Assembly (NCBI GenBank): GCA_964019425.1
Contig: OZ025792.1
Location: 620,001-684,000, forward strand
DNA length: 64,000 nucleotides
Direction of reading: 5' to 3'
Source: Flectonema sp. DT1601
Lineage: Eukaryota; Euglenozoa; Diplonemea; Diplonemida; Diplonemidae
Shown here: positions 43,364 to 54,387 of the stretch, in pieces
How positions within the stretch are numbered: the first letter of the stretch is position 1
Layout: each line of letters begins with the position of its first letter
Position numbers and translations under genes: made by a program
The notes under the pieces: generated by a model
Databases searched by the model: none
The model's input: the letters and a program-made list of their open reading frames with translations, nothing else
Told to the model about the DNA's origin: nothing

Positions 43364-43775
43364 AGTTGATGTAATGGCGGAATTTATTTATTTAATTTTC
43401 TGATTTATCGAATATATTATTTTTATAGTTACACATTCTTCACTTTATTAATTAAAAACAAAAAAACATTATCTTGCTACCCATCTTGTTTGCCGTAGTT
43501 GGCAGACAGTACAAACAGCAACACTCGCCGCTTACTGATGTGTGTCGGGCTTGCGAGTGGGATTATTTGTACGGATACTTATGTATTTCCTTCCCTACCT
43601 ATGACTGGTGTAGTTCATCAGAGCTGCGCTGGTTGACGTTGTGCGTTAGTTAGTAATGTTTTCGCAGGAGTAAAAGTTACATTGTCTTCTACAGTATATT
43701 CAGTATGGGTATAATGGGGCATTGATTGTTTATTTTTTAGATGGCGTTTTCGGTAATAATATTTTCCCCTTTCAG
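43364..43775. other. Intergenic spacer
   Basis: If GTGAGT at 43361 is a real donor, an acceptor TTTTTATAG near 43431 would make a roughly 70-bp intron and a short terminal exon here. Otherwise nothing is seen. Confidence 0.4.
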
Positions 43776-43787
43776 CTACTCATCAAA

Positions 43788-45335
43788 ATGAAGTCTTTGT
43801 TGTTTGCAACGCTGGTTTCCTCCGCCTTGGGAGTGAGAAACACATTCTTAGCGTGCACAGATCGTCATGATTGCTCATGTGCTACTACCCAGTCATCTAC
43901 TTACTTGACTGGTGTTCAGTCAACTACCACAACTTGTACTGCGGCAACCAACTTCTTAGGAGCTGGACAGACCTGGTTTAGAAGAACGTCTGCATGTAAC
44001 GCCAACGGTATTTTGGTAACTACTCTTTCATACTACAGAGACAATACCTGTACTGGTGTATCAACTCACGCAGCTAACATTATCGCTGATGGAAGATGTC
44101 ACTTGACCAGACTTCACTCCGACAATTCATACTTTTCGTACTACGCTGAGTTCCCAATCACTTGTACTCCTTCTCCTCTGAACACATACAGTGACAGTGA
44201 CTGTACTAATTTGATTGACAGTGCTGTCACAGGTGGTAATAATGCACACGCGTTTGTCGCACCTTCCAGCAGATGGGGTGACTGCGTCAAGACTGGTACC
44301 AGCAGTTGGAACCGTTACGACTCTGTTTGTAACAATGAAGGATTCTTAGTGACATCATTGAAGCAGTTCACGACTCTTGACACATGTCAGTACACTGCTG
44401 GAACTGCGGTATCAATTACTAACTTGAACGCTGCTGCAACTCTTCTTCAACACACTGCTAGATGTGTTAGAGGAGATTCTGGTACTCGTAATTACTACAC
44501 CATTCCTGAGACTCGTTGTCACCCTGTTCCTCTTGATGCTGATGCTAACATTGCTTTCTATGATACCAGAGACTGCACTGGAGCTCTCATCACTAACACT
44601 ATGAAGACTCTTGACTTCGTTCACACCAGAGAGTGCGTCAGAGACACCACCGCTTTGACCAGTTCCAGAATCTCTTCCCATTGCAACCTTGATGGCCTTC
44701 CTGTTACTGTGAGATCTGTCTGGACCAACACAATCTGTGCTGGTGCCGCTGAGTACATCGAAGAGTTCATCCACGACTCCGCCTGCCACACATACGTATC
44801 AAACGATGAAATTAAATCATACCTCGTGACTCCAACTGGTCAAGCTGTTACTACCTGTAATGATGACTACTGGAATGTTTACACATCAACTGACTGTACT
44901 GGTATCCCATTTCAGGGTGGATCTGTTCCTGTTAATGCTACTCAGCAATTCATCTGTAAGAGAGAACAAAATACATTTGTTAGATACAGCTACGGATGTA
45001 CTGCTGATGGTTTATTCATGACCAGTAGAAAGGTTACTCACGGAATCATTGGATGTACTGACACCGGAAGCTTTTCATTCCCACAATTCATCCACGATGG
45101 AAACTGTCACGTCTTTGACTACGAGGGACAGAGATTCTCATACCAGACTAAGCACACTGTCTGCCGTCCTGCTCAGACCTTCACTACTATTGTTGACGAC
45201 ATTGATGACGACAAGACTGGAATCATCGTCGGAATCGTATTCGGAGGTGTTCTATTCATCGCCGTCATTGCTGGTCTAATCCTTAAGGCATGCGCTAGTT
45301 CAAGCGAGCCTGCCGACGAGGATATTAAGCACTAG
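43788..45335 (+). CDS. Cys-rich type I surface protein with four internal repeats (515 aa)
   Basis: ATG at 43788 follows TTTTCCCCTTTCAG (43775); the upstream part of the frame lacks ATG. MKSLLFATLVSSALG is a signal peptide. The ectodomain is made of four diverged units of about 105-115 residues, each with the order DC-T, a Cys about 25 residues on, CNxxGxxVT, a further Cys, HDxxCH (or RCH/ARC) and a closing Cys after a Tyr-rich strand. One transmembrane helix (about 477-500, GIIVGIVFGGVLFIAVIAGL) is followed by a 15-residue acidic tail. Several NxS/T sites occur. Probably an abundant cell-surface protein. No known adhesive domain recognised. Confidence 0.88.
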   Translation: MKSLLFATLVSSALGVRNTFLACTDRHDCSCATTQSSTYLTGVQSTTTTCTAATNFLGAGQTWFRRTSACNANGILVTTLSYYRDNTCTGVSTHAANIIADGRCHLTRLHSDNSYFSYYAEFPITCTPSPLNTYSDSDCTNLIDSAVTGGNNAHAFVAPSSRWGDCVKTGTSSWNRYDSVCNNEGFLVTSLKQFTTLDTCQYTAGTAVSITNLNAAATLLQHTARCVRGDSGTRNYYTIPETRCHPVPLDADANIAFYDTRDCTGALITNTMKTLDFVHTRECVRDTTALTSSRISSHCNLDGLPVTVRSVWTNTICAGAAEYIEEFIHDSACHTYVSNDEIKSYLVTPTGQAVTTCNDDYWNVYTSTDCTGIPFQGGSVPVNATQQFICKREQNTFVRYSYGCTADGLFMTSRKVTHGIIGCTDTGSFSFPQFIHDGNCHVFDYEGQRFSYQTKHTVCRPAQTFTTIVDDIDDDKTGIIVGIVFGGVLFIAVIAGLILKACASSSEPADEDIKH

Positions 45336-46140
45336 TCAGTTTTTTCGTTGTGTTCCCCGGTTTCCTAAAATACTGAAGGAGGGAAGGAAAAAAAAAAAAA
45401 AAAAAAAAAAAAGATACGATTGAGGGAAAAAAGAAAAAAGTATGATGAGAAAAAAAAAAACTCAAAAGGAAGAGAATTTGTGTTCCTCTCCCCGTCCCTT
45501 CTAATTTCTCAGATCTGCAGTGATTGACAAAAGCGTGATTGCTTCTTTCGTAGGCGGTCGGGAATGCTGTACCCCCCCCCCCCTTTCCCTTTTTTGCCCC
45601 TCATCATTTTTTTTTCCTGTTTGAAAAAAAAAAAAAAATAATAAAAAAATTTGCAGAGCAAAACTCCCTTATTGCTCCTGTTCGAGTTTGTCGAAAGTGC
45701 TTCTGATTTCTTGCTAACAAAAGTCTGATTGAGTGGCTATACGTTGCCATGGTTGCGATGATACTTTTATCAAGTTTAGGTAGCATGTGTTCGACGTGCC
45801 TCGAGCACACCTTATTGATTTGAAAAAAAAAAAAAAAAAAAAAAAAAAAACGGTTTTAGTATCTCCAATCAGCTGTGCTGGGGGATTTTGCTGAGGCCCT
45901 ATCCACCACCCCCATTTTGTCTTTTGTTTTGTCCATCACACTCCTTTCCCCCCGTCCACCCTGTGACCCTTTCCTATTACTGAGTCCACTTGAAAATTCG
46001 TTTGATTGATGTTAAATGTGTACTCAAGAATTATTTTATCATTACATTCCTAACAGGACAACAGATGTTATTGTAGTGTTGTTTTGTAATTAGTTTTTTT
46101 TTTTTTTTTCCTTTCTTTATTTAATTTCTTTTTTAATTAG
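45336..46140. other. Intergenic spacer with A/T runs
   Basis: Poly-A and poly-T runs up to about 30 bases and a C run near 45574. No gene. Confidence 0.55.
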
Positions 46141-46190
46141 GTTCTCCCATTTTTATCTGAAAAAAAACAACACCAACACCAACAACAACC

Positions 46191-46400
46191 ATGACTTGCG
46201 AAGGCATTCCCACTGACACTAAAAAGTGTTTGGCGATTCAAAAGCTCACTGAAGCCGGCAGAGATATTACTGTCAGAGAATTGGTCAAAGAAGTGAGTAC
46301 TTCTGGTCCTTTAATTCAGCTCTTCATGGATGCCGGACTTGGAATGACTCTTGCTGAGTACGTCAGCGTCATCTATGATTCTGAGTCTGAGTCTGAGTGA
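46191..46400 (+). CDS. Small helical acidic-tailed protein (69 aa)
   Basis: The ATG follows a 50-base leader rich in CAACAACAAC after TTTTTTAATTAG (46140); such unstructured CAA leaders favour translation. The product has two or three short helices (KKCLAIQKLTEAGRDITVRE, then PLIQLFMDAGLGMTLAEYVS) and ends SESESE. No family recognised; the codon pattern and leader support a real gene. Confidence 0.65.
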   Translation: MTCEGIPTDTKKCLAIQKLTEAGRDITVRELVKEVSTSGPLIQLFMDAGLGMTLAEYVSVIYDSESESE

Positions 46401-48120
46401 TGTTATAATTCAGACCTCCGCAATATAATTCATCGCTATATTCTTTTCTTTTGTGTGACGTCAATGGAATACTTTGGAGGTTCTTTTTTCTGTTCTCTGT
46501 TGTCTGTTTCCTCTTTACTTCGGGAAGTTGTACATTTCTTTATTATTTTTTTTAAATGTACATTTGCATGCACTTCTCATGCACATATTGTTAAGTAGAT
46601 CTTCACAACACTTCAATCGTGTAGTAGTGAATTCAGGCTTTTTTTTTTTTTTTTTTTTTTGATGGATTTTTCCTCACAAGACTGCCTTCCTTTCAAAAAA
46701 AAAAAAAAAGCATTCGAAGGCGCAATTGGAAATTTCCCTTTACAAATTAATACATACAACAATAAATTATAATCAAAAACAATTCTTTTTTTTTTTTTTT
46801 TGTTCTTTGTTGTTCTCCTACTAAAGTGCACAAATATTCTATTCATTGTGTACTTGTTGTAACTCAACTTGTTTTCTCACACATTTTCCTTTGTCAAGGT
46901 AAATTGTTTGTTACTGTCCATTAAAGAAGACAGACTCTCAGTCGTACCATCAACGTACGTATTCTTATACAACATTTGTGTGTGTGTTCTTGTAAGTCGA
47001 ACTAAGCAACACATGCGGCAAAAAAAAAAAAAAAAAAAAACCTTTTTTCTCTTAGAGGTAGGAAATTACTGATTAGTTAAGAAGTTGTAGAAACATCCCG
47101 AGGCTCGCTTTGGAGTTTATTAGTTGCGGTGAGGGTAAGAATAGTTTCATCACAGTAATTGACTGACTGACTTCTACACCAGAACTGATGTGAGAAGAAT
47201 TGAAGTAAAGAGGTTCATGGATGACTTCCAAAACCTAAATAGTTACTTCAAAGGGATTAAGTTAAGCATCACCACGGTCACTGTATCGTTAAATTATTGT
47301 CATGTTAATATGATACAACACAGTCCCCGCTGTATTGATATTATATAGGGAGAGTGATAGGAAGACTGCACTGAGTAGCAGTTTTTTTTTTTTTTTTTTT
47401 TCCCCATCCGAATTAAGTCCTCAGAACTTATTGAAGGACTAATGAAGTGTTGAGTGGAAAATAGCGGAATATTTTTTCTTCTTCTTCTTCTTCTTATAAA
47501 TTTAATTTTTATAGCAAAAAAAAAAAAAAAAAAAAAAAAAGCTCATCCGTTCCTGTCTGCTTGCGGTGGGGGCAGTAAGAGTTGATAGCGAGCTAAACTG
47601 TTACCCTGTTACTGACTCTTTTTTTTTTTTTTTTTTTTTGTCTTCCTAGGATTCGTAAGTAAAATAAATAAATAAAATAAACTGGAAGTGTATCACTATT
47701 AATCCTATCAGGTAGTTGAGTGCTACATGATCTTGTCTTTCTTTCATTCTTTTTCTTCTCAAATCTGCTAACTGCCTTAATTTGATTTTATGTGTTCATA
47801 TTAAAGGACATTATTGTTAGAATGAAAAAAAAAAAAAAAAAAAAAAGAATAAGAAGAAACGTAAAATCTTCGCAGTGCGGAATGGATAAACTGTCCAAGC
47901 GATTCATTTCAGCTTGCGCGTGATCGACTCCTGCGTACAAATAAATTTTTTATTTTTTTTTGGTTTTTCTCCCAAGTGATGATTGCTCATCGTCTTTTTT
48001 GCGAAATCCGCAAAAAAAAAAAAAAAATACGTTTTGTGATTGTGACAAAACAAAATTATCTTTTGTTCTGTTCTTTTGTTTTTTGTCAAATATTTATTAT
48101 AAAACCGTAGCGGCTGATGC

Positions 48121-48163
<43 letters not shown>

Positions 48164-49758
48164 TGATGTATTTCTTTCTCATGGGAAATAAGGAAGAATT
48201 TGGAGGGAAGGAAAACATCAGTCAGAGGTGTGGAATTCAGCTAAGAAAGTGCCCACCTGACCTGGTGGAAATCTTTTGTACACAAAAGCTGCATCAGCCG
48301 CCCACATAAATTTGAATTGAAAACTGATGGCGGTGGTGCGTCATCTCATCTTATTAACCTGCTGGATGTGATATTTTGTGTTGAGTCTGCTGCCAGCATT
48401 GCAAGTGACCGACTTATTTCTACATTAAAACATATCAACAGTTCACTTCATAGTCAACTGATTATCGTTTTAATGTTTTAGTAGAATGATATAATTAATA
48501 TTTTCACACCAAATTCTATAAACCTCCCCCTCTCAAACTGATAGTGCGCGGTCCCCCGAATTACCAGATTCGACAACGTCTTCTGGTCGATAAGACAAAA
48601 AAAATATAGTTTTCCCTTATTATGTTTTCTTTTTTCTAAACGTAATTTTCTTGATTAACAACTACAAATATTCTTCAGTCAAGTACTTGATATTAACTTT
48701 GTTTTTAATATCTAAAGTTGTTACTGTTCACCCCCCTCTCCCTAATTCGTAATTGGATAACTCGATTCCGTACTGCACTGAATGACAACACAGAAAAAGA
48801 GACATGTATGCAGCTAAGTTAGAAACATTGATTATAATGTAGAGCAAGTACGTCAATTGCGGAGCTGTATTAACATTTTAGTCACTGTGTCATGAGTTTT
48901 TTAATTTTATTATTGAGTTCTGATACAATACAAGAGATTTAAATTCGTATGAACCAAATCAAACAGTCTTCCCCCCTCTCCCCGTTTTTTTATTATGAAC
49001 ATGAAGCTTAAAGTAACTACATTTCAGTCCTGCAAACTGGAATGACTCAGTCTCAACATTTGACTGACTTACTTCTACACCATACTGATGAGAGAGAATA
49101 GAGGTAAGAGGTATATGGATTACTCTCGAAACCTAATAGTTACTTTATTATGCTAAGTTGCTCATCACCATTAGTCACTGTATTTAAAACTAATGTTAAA
49201 TTATCTTTATGTTTTTATGATACAAAACAGTTGTAATTTTTACAAAATCGAACACACAAACCCCCACTCCCCACTCCCGGTGAGTAGTCAACCTTCAAAC
49301 GTATTGACCTTCCGCTTAACTATTCTTCTTCTTTGCTAGTTGGTGTAGACAAAAACACAAATAACAGCCATGCTATTGAAACACTACTTGCACTTTTTTT
49401 GTGCTTTTTTTATTTTATTTTATATATTTTTTGTTTCGTTTCTGTCCACACAATCCGAACGTGTGCTCAACGGAGTGTTTCCCGCTCTTAAATTGCCACG
49501 GTTTCCCTTTGTAGAGATTTGATTCTCCCATTTTATTTAGTTCACACTATCAGTCTGAATTAAGTTGATTGCAGCGTTCTGTTACTTCGTGTTGCAGCTT
49601 CAAGTTAAATTAGTTTTTTTTATTTTATAGAAATATTAAGTCATACAAGCAATTATTGAACAAATGTCATATTATTGTACAGGGTTGGGGGGATGATGTA
49701 TTCTAGGATGGAGGTTTTTGATTTGATTTATTTTTTATGTTTTCCCCCCTCCCAACAG
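46401..49758. other. Intergenic spacer, 3.4 kb, with dispersed repeats
   Basis: No gene supported. It contains a related pair at 47155-47325 and 49055-49235 (TTGACTGACT, CTTCTACACCA, CATCACCA, GTCACTGTAT anchors in the same order), a (CTT)n run near 47478, poly-A/T runs, and at about 48640-48745 a module shared with 53625-53750 and 54055-54155. These look like old non-coding repeats of the intergenic DNA. Confidence 0.6.
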
Positions 49759-49784
49759 TAGTATTCTGATCACAAAACACAATA

Positions 49785-50780
49785 ATGAGATCCTTACTGT
49801 TCTTGGGAACTTCATTAATGCTGATGGGCACGGCCCAGGCGGTAAACGCTGTTGACATGTGGACGTGTGTTCAGGACAGTGACTGTGCGGTTTTTGGAGA
49901 TGCCAGGTCGCAGTGTCTCAACACAGGAAGATGTCTTTGTTCTACTGGTTACTCTTCATTCAGAGGTGGTCAGGCAGCTGGAAGTGAGTTCTTTGGATGC
50001 ATATCTGATGTTGAGCCGACCACTGTTACCAACGCCAGGTGGATTGAAGTCGTTATTTCTCTTTCATTTGGACAATTTAGTACCTGCACTGACACAACTG
50101 TAACTTCTTGGTCAGATCTCTTCCTTCATCACATTGAATCGATACTAAGAAGACAAGCAAGTACTCGTACTACACCAGACCCAAGTCATGTTGGTATTCC
50201 ATTGTGGCAGAATGTTACTCAAGTAAATCACTTTTGTACTCCAGTCACTCCAGTTGTAACATCAACTGTTACAGGTATTGATTCCGTCATATTGGCAACT
50301 GTTACTATTGGTGATTTGTATTCTCTTTTTCCTACTTTCGAAACAACTCTTCAAGCAAGACTTAACGCTGATCCAGTTTTGTACCCAATCTTTGGTCGTC
50401 CTGCAGGTGACAACACAGTTGACGCTGTTGCGATTGCTTACTCATACGCTCACACTAGGTCTGGTTCACAAAGATTGTGTCCAGTCGATCAGGCTAATGG
50501 ACAGTATGTGAGTGCTTCATTCATTCCTGACTTAACAAGAACTGCAACCCCAGTTGCTACTTCTGTTAAATGCAGACTTTCAAAGTGCCACGCTGGATTC
50601 GACTATTCTCTCACAGGTTGTGCTGTCACTCCTACACCAGTTCCTCCTGTGAGTGATGATGACTTAAGCACTGGAGCTCTAGTTGGTATTATTGTTGGAG
50701 CTGTTTGTGGTCTTTGTATTATTATTCTTATTATCTACTGTTGTTGCTGTAGATCGAGTGATGATAAGGAGGAAATGTAA
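49785..50780 (+). CDS. Cys-rich type I membrane protein (331 aa)
   Basis: ATG at 49785 follows CCCCCCTCCCAACAG (49758). The N-terminus MRSLLFLGTSLMLMGTAQA is a signal peptide. Residues about 27-72 are Cys-rich (WTCVQDSDCAVFGDARSQCL, then GRCLCSTGYSS), an EGF-like or lectin-like disulfide module. A Thr/Ser/Val-rich middle follows and a second small Cys cluster (CRLSKCHAGFDYSLTGC) near the membrane. One transmembrane helix (about 297-318) runs straight into CCCC, likely palmitoylated, and an acidic tail. Together with the protein at 43788 it suggests a surface-protein neighbourhood, although the sequences are not obviously homologous. Confidence 0.85.
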   Translation: MRSLLFLGTSLMLMGTAQAVNAVDMWTCVQDSDCAVFGDARSQCLNTGRCLCSTGYSSFRGGQAAGSEFFGCISDVEPTTVTNARWIEVVISLSFGQFSTCTDTTVTSWSDLFLHHIESILRRQASTRTTPDPSHVGIPLWQNVTQVNHFCTPVTPVVTSTVTGIDSVILATVTIGDLYSLFPTFETTLQARLNADPVLYPIFGRPAGDNTVDAVAIAYSYAHTRSGSQRLCPVDQANGQYVSASFIPDLTRTATPVATSVKCRLSKCHAGFDYSLTGCAVTPTPVPPVSDDDLSTGALVGIIVGAVCGLCIIILIIYCCCCRSSDDKEEM

Positions 50781-52249
50781 AAGGCTTTAAATCCATATTT
50801 GTTATTATAGTTTAGTATTACAGCTTTCAGGCTCGTATGAGGCTGGTGGGTGTCCCTGTTGTGGGGTTCAAAAGGGTTGAGGGAAAAAAAAAAAAAAAGA
50901 TGAAGATTTTGTTTTTTTCTCTCATTCTCTTTACCCCTCGTCCCAATTAGTGTTTTTCCGCCCTCTTGGCTTAAAAGCATCAGCTGTAGTCACTGCCCTA
51001 AAAATATTGTTCTTATGTATTATTGTAATTCTACATGTGAACAAGTTAACTCTTCTGTTAGTCAGCACTCCCTTCTTCCTGTTTTCCCCTTAGTGTTCTG
51101 AATCCCTTTTCGCTTCCTCTCATTCCACCCCCCCCGTTCATTGGCCCCCCTGCCTCTTCGCAATTAGTTGTGAGATACGGCAGACCTGTTATATGCGTTT
51201 TTTTCTTCTTTTTTTTTCTTTTTCCAGAATTATTCTCTTTACAAGGCCTTTGTACAAGTTTAAAAGGAGGTTAGAGTTGGCGAGCACATATCCGATCTCA
51301 TGCCTTTTGGAAGGAAAATGAAAAAAGTAAAATAAAAGTTGCGCTCTGAGGCCACCCAACTTTTTACAGATGGAGAACAAGTTTAGCCAATTATTCTATT
51401 TTTTTTGTTTTGTTTTGAATGAAAAACGAGCTTCCCCCATGTTGCTAAACATATTCTTTACCCATGAGTGACTCGCTTTGACGGGGCTCACTTGAAAAAA
51501 AAAAAAAAAAAAAAACTTTTTTTTCAAAAAAAAAAAATCCAGCCGAGATGACCACCACATTTCCAGCTTATTCCTGGAGGTGGGTTTTTCGTTGTTGGTA
51601 TTGCATACAGATAGTAGCCATTTTTCTGACGCAGAAGGTAGTCCTTCGTTCTGTCTCAGCCTTACCGATTAGACAGCCAATGCCAATAGAAAAAGGTAAA
51701 TGAGCACTTGGAATCAGCTGCCTTTTGTTTTCTTTCTTTTGTTTTCTTTTAATGAGTCTCTGGCTTCGTTTAGGGTTGGCACTGCTGCATTGTTTTTGAA
51801 AATACGGAGCGATGGCTTTACTGCGACTCATGTCTGTTTCGAGAGGGCCCTTTCTTAGATCTGGATCGTAGTGGTGCAGTGGTCGATTTCTGCCCAACCC
51901 TCACTGTACGTAGTGTTTCGTGTGTGTTATCTTTGCAACTTGCTTGGCCAGGGTGGCGTTGTTCCCCTCGGCCCCCAAGAAAAAAAAAAAGCATTTGCAA
52001 GACAAGAAAGAAATAACAACAGTCAGTGGGAAAAAAAAAAAAAAAAAAAATAAATAAAAATGTAAAAACATCGAAGGAAAAAAAAAGAAAAGAATAACCT
52101 TAGAAGGAAGAAGCGAAAAACAAAAAGAAAGGAAGCCCCCCGACCCCTTTTTACAAAAAAAAAAAAAAAGCAATGAAAAGAAAATGTTGTATGAATTAAG
52201 AATTGAACTAAAATAGCAAAATTTTATATAAACTAATTTCTCTTTCCAG
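50781..52249. other. Intergenic spacer
   Basis: A/T runs and C-rich tracts. Frames at 51568-51897 and 51901-52305 (minus) are low-complexity and oppose the direction of transcription. No gene. Confidence 0.55.
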
Positions 52250-52358
52250 AACAGAACCAGGTCGATGAGAGTTTTGTGACTAACAATAATATCTTGTATG
52301 TTCACTCTGTTTCAATAATGTATTTCTAAGGTACAATAGAATAAAATAAAATAAGAAA

Positions 52359-52841
52359 ATGGTAACCACCCAACAACCAGGTGCATGCCATCCAAGGTTT
52401 TCACCGAATGCGAAACCTTATTGCTCTTCAAACCCATCTAATTATGAAGGGCTGAGTGACAGTGCATCAAGTGGATGTACTCCTAAGATGATTTTTGGAT
52501 CAAGTCCAGCATTGTCAACACCGGGTTGTAACCCGATGGCGAAACCTTTTATTCCATCATCTCAGCAGCTTGACTTGAATGAATCTGTGAGACAGTCTTT
52601 TAGTTTAGATAAATTGATTTCACTTAAAAATATTTCAACTGACGTTCATCTTAGTAGCGACGTACCTCCTGAAATTTTGTCATCTCAGCAACAAGATGCT
52701 CACAACTGGGTTGCTAAAGCTTGTCAGGTAGTTTCTTCATCGCAAGCTGTTGAGAAATTGCCTGCTGATTCTACTCCATCAGCTCCAATCACTCTCATGA
52801 GTTTCATAAAGTCAAAGGAAGTCTTGATCAACTCAGATTAA
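52359..52841 (+). CDS. Small protein with two PAM2-like motifs (160 aa)
   Basis: ATG at 52359, about 110 bases after TTTCTCTTTCCAG (52249); a closer acceptor may be used. The protein is Ser/Pro-rich and mostly disordered. RFSPNAKPYC (13-22) and GCNPMAKPFIP (56-66) fit the PAM2 pattern (L-N-P-x-A-x-x-F-x-P) that binds the MLLE domain of poly(A)-binding protein; the second is closest, keeping NPxAKPFxP with only the Leu replaced. Short hydrophobic segments (SLDKLISLKNI, LMSFIKSKEVLI) could bind another partner. In organisms relying on post-transcriptional control, this would suit an mRNA-fate adaptor. The function is inferred from the motifs only. Confidence 0.7.
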   Translation: MVTTQQPGACHPRFSPNAKPYCSSNPSNYEGLSDSASSGCTPKMIFGSSPALSTPGCNPMAKPFIPSSQQLDLNESVRQSFSLDKLISLKNISTDVHLSSDVPPEILSSQQQDAHNWVAKACQVVSSSQAVEKLPADSTPSAPITLMSFIKSKEVLINSD

Positions 52842-53102
52842 GCTTTCTGAGGATACATAAAATATGTTAATTAATATTAGAATTCTTATACTTGTTTTAT
52901 ATCTAGCCCGTCTTATAGCATTATTGAGAGAAAGGTTTACCTTTATAGTTGCCTTTGGTCGTCATAGCATCTCGTTTTAATTTAAGTTCAGATTTTTTTT
53001 TCCTGTTTAATACTAACTTCTTGTTCGTTTATCTTATTTTATTTATTTATGAGTGGTATGTTAGTTTTTTTTTTTTTGTAAGAATTATAGCATCGTTTTT
53101 CC

Positions 53103-53137
<35 letters not shown>

Positions 53138-53139
<2 letters not shown>

Positions 53140-53310
53140 ATTTAACGAGTATTGTAAGAACGAAAAAGAATTTTGGCAGAACACGTAAACCTCTTTTTAG
53201 CTTTATCAGTTTTAAGTAGGTTTCACTATTTTGTGTACAAACGGAACCATCAGCAGTACCGTATTACTGTTTTCTGTGTAGTTTCTTTTGAGTTAAAGCC
53301 AATTCTTTTG
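53138..53310 (+). repeat. R1 repeat relic
   Basis: GCATTTAACGAGTATTGTAA through GTTAAAGCCAATTCTTTTG, in the same order as the complete copy at 703-866 but with about 15% visible differences. A long T run precedes it. Confidence 0.85.
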
Positions 53311-53535
53311 TTCTTTTTCTTTCTACCCGATCGGCGGTTTCTCAATCTTCGAAGGATTATGTTCACTCTTATTGACAAACAATATCCAATACACGACCTA
53401 CCTCACAAGTCTTTGTGATGATGGTTTATAGCATTATTTATCAGAGTGATGACATAACATTGTTTCTCTATATTCCTTTTTGTTTTTATGGAGGAGTCGT
53501 GTTGTACTCTCCTGTAGTTTTTATTCTCTCCCGCC

Positions 53536-53830
53536 GCGATTTTCGAATCTTGGAAAGGTTTGACAGCATCCAATACACGACCTCACGAGTCCTTTTTTTA
53601 GTAGTTATAACACCTCTGGTTCTAAACGTTATTTTTCTTTGATTGAAAACTACAAAATATTCTTTTCAGTCAAATCCTTTGATATTAATTTTGTTTTTTA
53701 AGTACCTAAAGTTGGTACTGTTTTTACATTGTCAAAGTTTCACCCCCCGCGATTTCCGAATCTTGGAAAGGTTTGACAGCATCCAATACACGACCTCACG
53801 AGTCCTTTTTAGTAGTTTATAGCATCTCAG
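53536..53830 (+). repeat. 214-bp tandem duplication
   Basis: CGCGATTTTCGAATCTTGGA to CACGAGTCC at 53536-53602 recurs at 53748-53815, with the intervening TTTGATATTAATTTTG module; a partial earlier copy lies near 53385-53440. Confidence 0.85.
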
Positions 53831-54168
53831 AGTTTTGAATGTTTTTTTCTTCTTTTTTTTTTCTCTTTTTCATTTCCCGAATCCACACACACACCAAGTG
53901 TTTTCATTTCTATTTTGTGATTTACCCCTCTTCGAACAGTAATGTTTGTCTTGTGGTGATTAGGATGTATTTTTCTTCTTTTTTTCCCCCCAGTAGGACA
54001 TATTAATAAAACATCGTTACATTTGGAATCCATTAATAAGAAAATTGTTTTCCTCCCCTTCAGCAAATATATTTTCCAGTCCAAGTACTTTGATATTAAT
54101 TTTGATTTTAATACCAAAAGTTGTTACTGTTTTAAAGTTTCACTCCCTTCAGCAATCCAACTGCTGTG

Positions 54169-54387
54169 ATGGCTGTTTCGAATAAACCAAAACCGGTTCT
54201 TTCAGAATGTTTGGCTTCTTGTGATGAAAAAGACCTGAGAAATCCTCAGATTTGTTATGAAGGTTGTCTTAAGAGTTGCCATCCATCGACTTATCAACTT
54301 CCAACTCGGGGTAACATGAAAGCACATTCGGGAGTGACGAAATTTAAGGGATTTAGTCTCGTACCTAATTCTCTGATGGATTTATAG
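54169..54387 (+). CDS. Small twin-CX3C protein (72 aa)
   Basis: ATG at 54169, 17 bases after TTTCACTCCCTTCAG (54152). Cys14-x3-Cys18, ten residues, Cys29-x3-Cys33, then x3-Cys37. Twin CX3C with 11-16 residues between is the signature of the small Tim chaperones of the mitochondrial intermembrane space; here the gap is 10 and a fifth Cys follows, so the match is suggestive only. The C-terminal half is basic and lacks a clear helix. A metal-binding or disulfide-stabilised small protein is the safe reading. Confidence 0.65.
   Translation: MAVSNKPKPVLSECLASCDEKDLRNPQICYEGCLKSCHPSTYQLPTRGNMKAHSGVTKFKGFSLVPNSLMDL

Larger units (their letters stand above)
52842..54152. other. Intergenic spacer with repeat copies
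   Basis: It contains an R1 relic at 53138-53310, a tandem duplication with about 214-bp period (CGAATCTTGGAAAGGTTTGA at about 53542 and 53758; CCAATACACGACCTCACGAG in both), and a module ending TTGATATTAATTTTG...AAAGTTG at 53625-53750 and 54055-54155, the latter forming the leader region of the next gene. No gene. Confidence 0.65.
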
